Below are positions 37,119 through 44,340 of a DNA stretch of 64,000 nt, one piece after another; within the stretch, counting starts at the first letter, position 1; every line of letters begins with the position of its first letter. Where the stretch lies: positions 186,001-250,000 of the forward strand of contig CAVUNW010000011.1 in NCBI GenBank assembly GCA_963742865.1. Reading direction: 5' to 3'. The translations under genes were made by a program, and so were the position numbers. Source of the DNA: Bog-532 sp963742865 (lineage in GTDB: Bacteria > Actinomycetota > Actinomycetes > Streptosporangiales > Streptosporangiaceae). The notes below the pieces were generated by a model. That model worked only from the letters and a program-made list of their open reading frames with translations, did not search any database and had not been told where the DNA came from.

Positions 37119-38015
37119 ATGGCACGCCGGGATATCGCGTTCGACGCCGAGGGCGTCACGTTGCGCGGCTGGTTCTACGCCGGCGAACAGGCGGGTCCCC
37201 GGCCGGCCGTGATCATGGCGCACGGCTTCTCCGCGGTGAAGGAGATGTACCTGGACAGCTTCGCCGAGGTCTTCGCCGCGGCCGGGCTGAACGTCCTCGT
37301 CTACGACAACCGCTGCTTCGGGGCCAGCGACGGCGAGCCCCGGCAGGAGATCGACCCGTGGGCCCAGGTGCGCGACTACCGGCACGCCATCACTTACGCC
37401 AGCACCCTGCCCGAGGTGGACCCGGGGCGCATCGGAATCTGGGGCAGCAGTTACTCCGGCGGCCACGTCCTGGTCGTCGCGGCGATCGACCGCCGGGTCA
37501 GGGCCGTGGTCGGCCAGGTGCCGCTGATCAGCGGGCACGACAACCTGCGCGCGCTGGTCCGGTCCGACTTCATCGCCGGGTTCCGCGAGATGTTCGACGC
37601 CGACCGCCTGGCCCGCTTCCGCGGCGACCCGCCCGCGATGGTCCCCGTCGTGGACAAGGACCCGCTGGCGCCGTCCGCGCTGCCGACGCCGGATTCGTGG
37701 GAGTGGTTCTCCGAGACCGGCGACACCCGCGCCCCGGCCTGGCGCAACGAGGTCACGCTGCGGAGCGTGGAGATGTTCACCGAATACGAGCCGCGCACCT
37801 ACCTGCCCTACATCAGCCCCACGCCTCTCCTGCTGCTCGTCGCCGAGGGCGACCACCTGGTTCCTGCCGAGCTCGCGATCGCGGGCTTCGACCTGGCGCA
37901 CCAGCCGAAGGAACTGGTCATCCTGCCGGGCGGTCATTTTGACGCCTACGTGAAGGGTTTCGAAGGCGCCAGCAGCCACGCGCGGGACTGGTTCACGCGC
38001 CACCTGGCCAGCTGA
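37119..38015 (+). CDS. Alpha/beta hydrolase (DLH/acetyl-xylan-esterase-like)
   Basis: 298 aa. The elements are an oxyanion block MAHGFSAVKEMYLDSFAEVF, nucleophile GIWGSSYSGGH (GxSxxG), an Asp in VAEGDHLVP and a C-terminal His in LPGGHFDAYV. It resembles the hydrolases annotated as acetylxylan-esterase or dienelactone-hydrolase-like. ATG 37119 is chosen because AGGAGG at 37104-37109 has proper spacing to it; GTG 37110 would abut that site. Confidence 0.85.
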   Translation: MARRDIAFDAEGVTLRGWFYAGEQAGPRPAVIMAHGFSAVKEMYLDSFAEVFAAAGLNVLVYDNRCFGASDGEPRQEIDPWAQVRDYRHAITYASTLPEVDPGRIGIWGSSYSGGHVLVVAAIDRRVRAVVGQVPLISGHDNLRALVRSDFIAGFREMFDADRLARFRGDPPAMVPVVDKDPLAPSALPTPDSWEWFSETGDTRAPAWRNEVTLRSVEMFTEYEPRTYLPYISPTPLLLLVAEGDHLVPAELAIAGFDLAHQPKELVILPGGHFDAYVKGFEGASSHARDWFTRHLAS

Positions 38016-38064
38016 CACCGCGCCCGCCCTCGGCTGATCGCGGCCGGCTTGCCGCGGAGGCAGC

Positions 38065-38105
38065 GAGCAGCGGATTCACGACCTCGTGCCGTGAATCCGC
38101 TGCTC
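38065..38105. terminator. Long perfect hairpin after the hydrolase gene
   Basis: GAGCAGCGGATTCACG and CGTGAATCCGCTGCTC form a perfect 16-bp stem with a 9-base loop, about 50 bases after the stop at 38015 and before the LysA-family gene. There is no T-run. Confidence 0.65.
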
Positions 38106-38153
38106 ATCATTACCGGCTCGTCCGACAGACCGTCATGACGACACAGGGACCGG

Positions 38154-39461
38154 ATGGACGCAAGGACTGACACCGAACGAGCGGGCTCACCGGCGAAGGA
38201 ACCGCACGCGCCCGCCGACCTGCTCGGGCTGTTCCCGCCTGGCACCACGCAAGACGATGACGGCATGATGAGGGTCGGTGGGTGCCGCCTGGATGAGCTG
38301 GCGGCCTCCTATGACACGCCGGTCATGGTGGTCCATGAGGGCGCTGTGCGCCAGCGCGCACGCGACTACCGGAGAGAGCTGGCCGCACGTTGGCCCGACT
38401 CACAAGTCGTCTTCGCCTCGAAGGCGTTCCCCTGTACCGCTATGCAACGGCTCATGGTCTCCGAGGGGCTATGGCTTGACGTGGCAGGCGGCGGCGAGAT
38501 CGTCACGGCGCTGGCCGCTGGCGCCGATCCGGCGACCCTGGTCCTGCACGGCAACGCCAAGACCACCGAGGAGATCGAGCTCGCTGTCGGCGCGGGCGTA
38601 GGCACCATCGTCGTCGACAACCTTGACGACATCGACCGGCTGGAAGCCACGGTTCAGCCCGGCCGCGTGCAGGGCTGCCTGGTGCGGATCATCCCGGGGG
38701 TGCAAAGCTCCACCTACGCCGCCTATGCGACGGGGCACGCCGGCTCCAAGTTCGGGCTGCATCCCGCCGCGGCCACTGAGGCTATCGCGCGAATCGAGGC
38801 CTCCAGCAGGCTGCGCATGGACGGTCTCCATACCCACGTCGGATCGCAGATCCTCGTGGCGGATGAGCTCGCGGCCGCGGTCGCGCCGCTGGCCGCCGTC
38901 GGCGAATACCCGGTTTATGACCTAGGCGGCGGGCTCGGCTGCCGGTACACCTACGCCGACCATCCACCGAGCCTGGAGGAATACCTGGACGTCCTGGTAA
39001 GCGCAGCCCGCAAGCATCTGCCCGCCGCCTCCCGCATTCTCATCGAGCCCGGACGGAGCATGGTTGCCCCGAGCGCGGTGACTGTCTACCGCGTCACGAC
39101 CGTCAAGCATGGCCCGAAGACGTTCGTCGCCGTTGACGGCGGAATGGGCGACAACCTCGAGGTTGCGCTCGTCGGCCAGCGCTTCGAAGCCAGTATCGTC
39201 AACCGCGTCGGCGGCGGACAGACGGTCACCGTCGTCGGCCGCCACTGCGAATCCGGTGACGTGATCAGCGACGGCGTCCAGCTCCGCGAGCCGCGCGTCG
39301 GCGATCTGCTCGCCGTCCCGGTCACCGGGGCGTACGCCTACACGATGTCGAACAATTACAACGGCGCCCGCCGGATACCGGTCGTGTTCGCCGGCGGCGG
39401 GGACGCGAGGCTCGTCGTCCGCCGCGAGACGTGGGACGACCTACTGACCCGGGACGCGTGA
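38154..39461 (+). CDS. lysA: Diaminopimelate decarboxylase family PLP enzyme
   Basis: 435 aa. This is a fold type III decarboxylase: PLP lysine in VVFASKAFPCTAMQR (about residue 89), glycine-rich phosphate loop DLGGGLGCRYT, EPGRSMVAPS, and the active-site Cys/Asp of the other subunit in GRHCESGDVI. The C-terminal YTMSNNYNGARRI matches LysA. It would convert meso-diaminopimelate to lysine. It is isolated from other lysine genes, so it may be a second copy or act on a related amino acid in a specialised pathway. The N-terminal 30 residues are unstructured. Confidence 0.82.
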   Translation: MDARTDTERAGSPAKEPHAPADLLGLFPPGTTQDDDGMMRVGGCRLDELAASYDTPVMVVHEGAVRQRARDYRRELAARWPDSQVVFASKAFPCTAMQRLMVSEGLWLDVAGGGEIVTALAAGADPATLVLHGNAKTTEEIELAVGAGVGTIVVDNLDDIDRLEATVQPGRVQGCLVRIIPGVQSSTYAAYATGHAGSKFGLHPAAATEAIARIEASSRLRMDGLHTHVGSQILVADELAAAVAPLAAVGEYPVYDLGGGLGCRYTYADHPPSLEEYLDVLVSAARKHLPAASRILIEPGRSMVAPSAVTVYRVTTVKHGPKTFVAVDGGMGDNLEVALVGQRFEASIVNRVGGGQTVTVVGRHCESGDVISDGVQLREPRVGDLLAVPVTGAYAYTMSNNYNGARRIPVVFAGGGDARLVVRRETWDDLLTRDA

Positions 39462-39543
39462 CCAGCGGTTTCTTCCCTCCCGGGAGCACGCTCTGCATCC
39501 CCTCAGGATGCCAGCGCGCGGCCACTCCCAGGGTGCGGCTAGC

Positions 39544-41085
39544 TCAGCCGGGAACCGGCGCCGGTTCCACCGTGCCTTCCGAGGCCGGCCCGGACAGAGT
39601 TTGCATGCTGCCGACGGGGAGCACCAGCGCGGCGACTACCGCGGCCACGACGAAGATCAGCGCGGACCACAAGAACGCGGTGGTGTAGCTGTGCAGCGCT
39701 GCCGCCTGCAGGTTCGCCGGCGTCGCCGCCCGGCCGACCAGGTATGCGGTGGCCGCGCCGGCGGCGAGGGTGTTGAGCAGGGCCGTGCCGACCGAGCCGC
39801 CGACCTGCTGGGCTGTGTTGAGGGTGGCCGATCCCACCCCGGCATCGCTGGGCGTGAGCCCCAGGGTGCCGGTGCTGAACGAGGGGGCGAGGCTCAGGCC
39901 GAATCCGACGCCCAGCAGCAGGAGGTACGGCAGCACGTGGCTCGCGTACGAGCTGTGCAGCCCGACTCCGTGCAGGAGGTACAGGGCAGCGGCGTTCAGC
40001 AGCAGCCCCAGCGGCACGATCGCCTTGGGACCGAATCGGGGCAGGAGCACCCGGTTGGACACCTGCGCCATCCCCGCGAGCGCGGCGATCATGGGGAGAA
40101 AGGCCAGGCCGGTTTTGACGGGGCTGAACCTGAGTGTTTCCTGCAGGTAGTAGGTGAGGAACAGGAAGACGCCGAACAGCCCCATGCTGGCGAACAGCAT
40201 GGCCAGTATCGAACCGCCTCTCGTCCTGTTCCGGACGATCCGGGGCGGCAGCAGCGGGTACCGCACCCGGGGCTCGAGCAAGGCGAAGGCGGCCACCAGG
40301 ATCACCCCGAGGACCAGGAAACCAATGGTGAAGGGGTTGCTCCAGGCGGTGGTCTCGGCGTGAGAGAAGCCATAGACCAGGCAGAACAGGCCGCTGGTGA
40401 CCAGCAGAAGGCCGGGAATGTCCAGCGGATCGCGGTCGGCGGCCTTGTCGTTCTTCAGCCAGGCCGCGGCGCCGGCCGTGGCCACAGCGGCAAAGACCAG
40501 GTTGATGTAGAGGGTCCAGCGCCATGACGCGTAGGAGGTAAGGATCCCGCCCAGCAGCAGCCCCAGCGCCCCGCCGGCGCCGGCGATGCCGCCGTAGATG
40601 GCGAACGCCTTACCGCGTTCACGGAAGTCGGTGAAGGTGGTGGTCAGCAGGGCCAGGACGGATGGGGCGAGCAGTGCGCCGAAGGCCCCCTGCACAGTGC
40701 GGGCGGTTACCAGCATCGGGAAGTTGACCGAGGCTCCGCCGATGGCCGAGGCCACGGCGAACCCGGTCAGCCCGATGATCAGCGTCCGCTTACGCCCGAA
40801 GATGTCGCCGATCCGGCCGCCGAGCAGGAGAAGGCTGCCGAAGGCGAGCGCGTACGCGGTCACGACCCACTGGCGGTCGGCGTTGGAGAAGGCGAGCGCG
40901 TGCTGCGCCGTCGGCAGTGCGATGTTGACGACGGTGTTGTCCAGGATCACCATCAGCTGGGCGACGCCCAGCACGGCCAGAATCCACCACCGCATGGCGT
41001 GGTTCGCCGCATGATCGGTCGTCTCAGCTATGTCCAGCGGCGAGGTGCCCGGTGGGCTCGTCGATTCCTCTTTTGACTGAGACAA
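39544..41085 (-). CDS. DHA2-family (EmrB/QacA-type) MFS exporter
   Basis: 513 aa with about 14 hydrophobic segments. Diagnostic blocks are VILDNTVVNIALPTAQ (motif D1), LLLGGRIGDIFGRKRTLIIG (motif A) and APSFSTGTLGLTPSDAGVGS. TTG 41085 is chosen from the GGAGAG site just upstream; the same frame continues through the beta-helix gene only because that gene is frameshifted. It is a proton-driven drug or metabolite exporter. Confidence 0.9.
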   Translation of the reverse strand: MSQSKEESTSPPGTSPLDIAETTDHAANHAMRWWILAVLGVAQLMVILDNTVVNIALPTAQHALAFSNADRQWVVTAYALAFGSLLLLGGRIGDIFGRKRTLIIGLTGFAVASAIGGASVNFPMLVTARTVQGAFGALLAPSVLALLTTTFTDFRERGKAFAIYGGIAGAGGALGLLLGGILTSYASWRWTLYINLVFAAVATAGAAAWLKNDKAADRDPLDIPGLLLVTSGLFCLVYGFSHAETTAWSNPFTIGFLVLGVILVAAFALLEPRVRYPLLPPRIVRNRTRGGSILAMLFASMGLFGVFLFLTYYLQETLRFSPVKTGLAFLPMIAALAGMAQVSNRVLLPRFGPKAIVPLGLLLNAAALYLLHGVGLHSSYASHVLPYLLLLGVGFGLSLAPSFSTGTLGLTPSDAGVGSATLNTAQQVGGSVGTALLNTLAAGAATAYLVGRAATPANLQAAALHSYTTAFLWSALIFVVAAVVAALVLPVGSMQTLSGPASEGTVEPAPVPG

Positions 41086-41279
41086 TGTGATCTCTCCGCT
41101 CGTCCGCTCGGCGCCTACCCATGAGGTAACAGTCGCCGGCCCGAAAACGGTGCCGCGTGAGCAGCCCCGATTCGAGCCGGAGTGGATCCGGTTCCGCTGC
41201 GGCCGCGCCCCGCCCGTCAGCGCCCACAGTTTGCCCAGCTCACCGAGCGGGTCGTCGTGGAAATCCACCAGACAAGCGA

Positions 41280-41314
41280 GGCCGGCCCCGGCAGCGACGC
41301 CGCCGGGGCCGGCC
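41280..41314. terminator. Strong hairpin between the beta-helix and MFS genes
   Basis: GGCCGGCCCCGGC pairs perfectly with GCCGGGGCCGGCC (13 bp, 9-base loop), just after the end of the beta-helix gene (minus strand, stop 41334). It supports separate transcription of the exporter. Confidence 0.65.
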
Positions 41315-41333
41315 TTCAGGTGGCGGATGGAGG

Positions 41334-42633
41334 TTAGTGGCCGGCTGAGATGGGTGTGTGCACGTGGACGAACACGTTGGTCCGCAGGCCATGCGCGGTT
41401 ACCGGCTTGCTCAGCCAGATTCCGAAGAAGTTGTCGGAGATGAGGTTGTGGGCGATCGTGACACTGACCGGTGTGCCGCCGGAGAACACCAGCACGCCGG
41501 TGGTCTTCAGATCTCTCACGCCGGGCCCGGTGGGCGGCGCGTCGAGCGGGTCGCCACCGGTGTTGTTCTTGCCGATCTTGTTTGCGGTGATGGTGTTGCC
41601 GTTCAGGTCCTCGAACTGGCCCGGCATGAGGGTGTGGGCGTGCATGGTCACGCCGGCGAGCTCGGTTGCCGGCGATGTAGTTGCCCACGACCAGGTTGTT
41701 GTACGAGGCGGTGCCGGGTCCGGCGTTGGCGAAGAGCACCCCGGCGCCCTCGCCCTTCAGCCCGTTGTCGGTCACCACGTTGCCCCGGATGACGTTGTTG
41801 TACACGCCGGCGACCGAGGGCTGCCGGACGCCTTTGGCGTTCAGGGCCATTGGGTTGTGCCCGGGAACGGTGATCCCGCAGTCACTGGCGTTCCGGGTGA
41901 TGACGTTGCCCGCCACCGTGTTGTGGTGCGTGGGCCCCGTTTCGTCCGTCAGCAGGACCCCGCCGGAGTTGTCGGCGATGTAGTTTCCGCTGATCTGGGA
42001 GTAAGCGACGGCGACAAAGTGAATGCCCTCCCCGCAATCACCGGGAATCTGTCCCTGGGCCGCGCATTCGAAGTAGGTCGAGGCGGGCGGCACGCCGCCG
42101 CCGAGGTCGTTGTGCACGACCGCGTTGTGCGTGATCGAGAGGTCACGCAGTGGGCTGGTCAATCCGGCGGCCAGGAGTCCCTCGCCCAGAGCGTTCCGGA
42201 TCGTGAAGCCGCTGAACTGGACATGGGAGCTGCCGATGGCCACGCCGGCGAAGATGGTCTGCGTCCCGGCCCCCGGGATGCTGACCTGGAGCGTGGGGGT
42301 GACGCCCGCCTCGTCGATGGTGGCCTTCAGGCCTACCAGGGACAGTGACTTGCCGATCACCACCTGCTCGTGGTAGGTCCCCTTGCACACGATGACGGTG
42401 CCCCCCGCGGGGGCCGCGTTGACGGCGGACCGGATGGTCCGGAACGCGGCGGAATGGCAGGACCGGTCAGCGTTGTGCGACCTGGCGTCCCGGGAGACAT
42501 ACAACGGGCCGTAGTGACCACCTTGCCCGGCTACGCCGGCGGACGCCGCCCCCGTCTGAGCGATCATGGCGCCGGCGACCAGTAGCGGCGCCAGTAGCGC
42601 GCCCATTGCCCTGATGACTCGTTTGGACCTCAA
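41334..42633 (-). pseudogene. Secreted right-handed parallel beta-helix protein, one frameshift
   Basis: TTG 42633 (GGGAGGG site) gives a signal peptide ending near ASAG, then a region with paired Cys and the NosD/pectate-lyase-like entry SAVNAAPAGGTVIVCKGTYH. Parallel beta-helix coils with repeating G-N-x-I/V patterns follow, such as ISGNYIADNSGGVLL and VAGNVITRNAS. At about 41665 one extra C breaks the frame; the coils then continue (NGNTITANKIGKNNTGG to FFGIWLSKPVTAHG) to the stop at 41334. Joined, it is about 432 aa. It is probably a secreted polysaccharide-binding or lyase-like protein. Confidence 0.8.
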
Positions 42634-42738
42634 TGTCCCTCCCCAGAAACACGCGCGGGCCGAATCGGCCCGGCTGATGACCCCCCTCGGGCCGAGAGGC
42701 GCACTTGTGAGACGCTGCGGCGTTTGTGGAGGTTTACC

Positions 42739-42855
42739 TCAGCTGCCATTAAGCCACGCCCCTGAAACTGCCCCGTAAAGCTGGCGCGCCTCGTCCTCAT
42801 CGACGGCGTTGGCGAAGGCGAACCGGAACTGCTCGAACGTCAGCGGGACGGCGCG
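42739..42855 (-). pseudogene. Alpha/beta hydrolase C-terminal fragment
   Basis: About 38 residues read AVPLTFEQFRFAFANAVDED then EARQLYGAVSGAWLNG. The first block recurs in the lid region of actinomycete alpha/beta hydrolases (VPLTFEQFRYAFANAV). The catalytic parts are missing. It abuts the epimerase remnant on the other strand. Confidence 0.5.
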
Positions 42856-42889
42856 GTGCCGGTTGGCCGGGTTGCCGAGGACCGGAGGA

Positions 42890-43111
42890 ATTCGCCGCCC
42901 CGTGCGGTGGCCGCCTTCCCGGGGCTGACCACTAACTCCGCCACCTTCAGCAACAACATGACGACCACGTTCAACGTCTTCTCGGCGGCCCGGAACGCCG
43001 GAATCACCAACATCGTGTGGGCCTCGAGCGAGACCGTGCTCGGGCTGCCGTTCGACAACCCGCCGCGTCCTGGGCTACCAGCCCACCCACAGCTGGCGGA
43101 ACCAGGTTTAG
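42890..43111 (+). pseudogene. NAD(P)-dependent epimerase remnant
   Basis: ATFSNNMTTTFNVFSAARNA, then GITNIVWASSETVLGLPFD, is the central strand of an extended SDR/epimerase (Ser of the catalytic SS in WASSET). After it the frame changes, and the normal end RVLGYQPTHSWRNQV with stop at 43111 appears directly. The N-terminal Rossmann half and the part with YxxxK are deleted. Confidence 0.65.
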
Positions 43112-43127
43112 GAGACACGGCCCTGGC

Positions 43128-43676
43128 TCAATACGCAGCAGCAGCGATGAACGCGGCCAGGTAAGTGGCGGCGAAGATGACCGGCACCCACTGCTCCAGA
43201 TGCGATATCGGCCAGTACTTCGCCTTGTCCTTCCCCTCGCCGAGTGCTTTCCATTCGGCGTTCCAGTACGGCGATGCCGGCAATCGCTCCTCGAGCACTC
43301 CGATGACGATGTACTTAGCCGAATTGAGCTGCCGGTACGAACGAACCAGGAGGAACCACGCGCCGCATTGGACCAGCAGCGCCACCAGAGGAAATACCAG
43401 CAGCCATGCCGGAAATGTGAGGCGGCCCTTCCATGAAGCCCCGATCGCGGCGAAGATCGCCGTGTTGAGCGTGAGAAAGAAGGTGTTCGTAAGGCCCCGT
43501 CGCGCGCTGATCCGGTCGGCCATCTCGACGTACACTTTGTACTGCTCCAAGAGGACGGCGCGATCCTTATCACCGTCGGGCGTGCTACTGGGAGCATTCC
43601 ACACGGCCGGGCGTACATCACCAATCGATGCCGTCTCGGTGGTGACGTATTTCCTGAGAATCAAGGGGCCGTCCAT
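43128..43676 (-). CDS. RipA-family (SLATT-like) membrane protein
   Basis: 182 aa. The pattern EQYKVYVEMADRISARRGLT, followed by two hydrophobic segments (FFLTLNTAIFAAIG and LLVFPLVALLVQCGAWFLLV), then SYRQLNSAKYIVIGVLEERL, and a last segment VPVIFAATYLAAFIAAAA, matches the small octameric membrane proteins named after Francisella RipA. In actinobacteria such proteins are found near signalling and defence genes and may act as membrane effectors; that role is inferred. It is divergent from the 99-aa gene with a 120-base gap. Confidence 0.75.
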   Translation of the reverse strand: MDGPLILRKYVTTETASIGDVRPAVWNAPSSTPDGDKDRAVLLEQYKVYVEMADRISARRGLTNTFFLTLNTAIFAAIGASWKGRLTFPAWLLVFPLVALLVQCGAWFLLVRSYRQLNSAKYIVIGVLEERLPASPYWNAEWKALGEGKDKAKYWPISHLEQWVPVIFAATYLAAFIAAAAY

Positions 43677-43795
43677 TGCAGCAATCGTGGCTGCGCTGCC
43701 ACGGGGCCGGGTGATCTCGCCAAGAGTAGCGCTTCGGCTCCGCCAGCTCCGGTCCGCGCCCGGTATCTTGCCCGCACCATGCGACAGTTGATCAC

Positions 43796-44095
43796 GTGAG
43801 CTACCTCGACGCGCTGGCCGCTGACATCGAACGCGAGGTGCCAGCCGAGATCCTGCCCGCTCAGGACACCAAGCTGCTCTTCCGTCTTTACGCCCTGCTG
43901 CTGCTCGCCAAGGGAGCCGCCGTGACCGCCCCGGACGTGCACAATGCCTGGGCTGTCTGGATGCAGGAAACAGATCCGGGCCACCACGCCATCAGGCCGT
44001 TTGACGAACTCGGCCCCGCGGCCCAGGCATCCGACGAGCCCTTCGCCGCGGCGATCAGGTCAGTTGCCGATCGTCTTAACGATCATCCGGTCTAG
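43796..44095 (+). CDS. Conserved 99-aa protein, unknown function
   Basis: GTG 43796. It is compact and helical: SYLDALAADIEREVPAEILP and LLFRLYALLLLAKGAAVTAP, then the short conserved-looking block DVHNAWAVWMQE and an Asp/Glu-rich end. This form is seen in small actinobacterial proteins encoded next to signalling membrane proteins. No DNA-binding motif is clear. It lies between the divergent RipA-family gene and the 831-aa membrane protein. Confidence 0.6.
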   Translation: MSYLDALAADIEREVPAEILPAQDTKLLFRLYALLLLAKGAAVTAPDVHNAWAVWMQETDPGHHAIRPFDELGPAAQASDEPFAAAIRSVADRLNDHPV

Positions 44096-44340
44096 CCCGG
44101 CGTGCCTATCTTCTCCCGATGGACGGACCCGGTCCTCTCCCGATGAGCGCCTGCGGTTCGGCCTGCCCGTAATCGGCCCTTGCCTGCCCGTGTCAACCAG
44201 GACCAGGAGGTCGGCGTCTCCTGTAGCAGCGATCCCGGTTAATTACGAGAACTGTGGATCATCGACACCGAAACGTGCGAGACGCACCGCCACAGGCAAA
44301 AACGGCCCGGGGTGACGCGGAACCTCGGCCGGGGGGATAA

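Noticed and set aside
39544..42633. Single 1029-aa fusion of beta-helix and MFS exporter
   Set aside because: The joint runs through sequence with no family match; the beta-helix end is in another frame (stop 41334), a 13-bp hairpin lies between, and TTG 41085 with GGAGAG starts the exporter.
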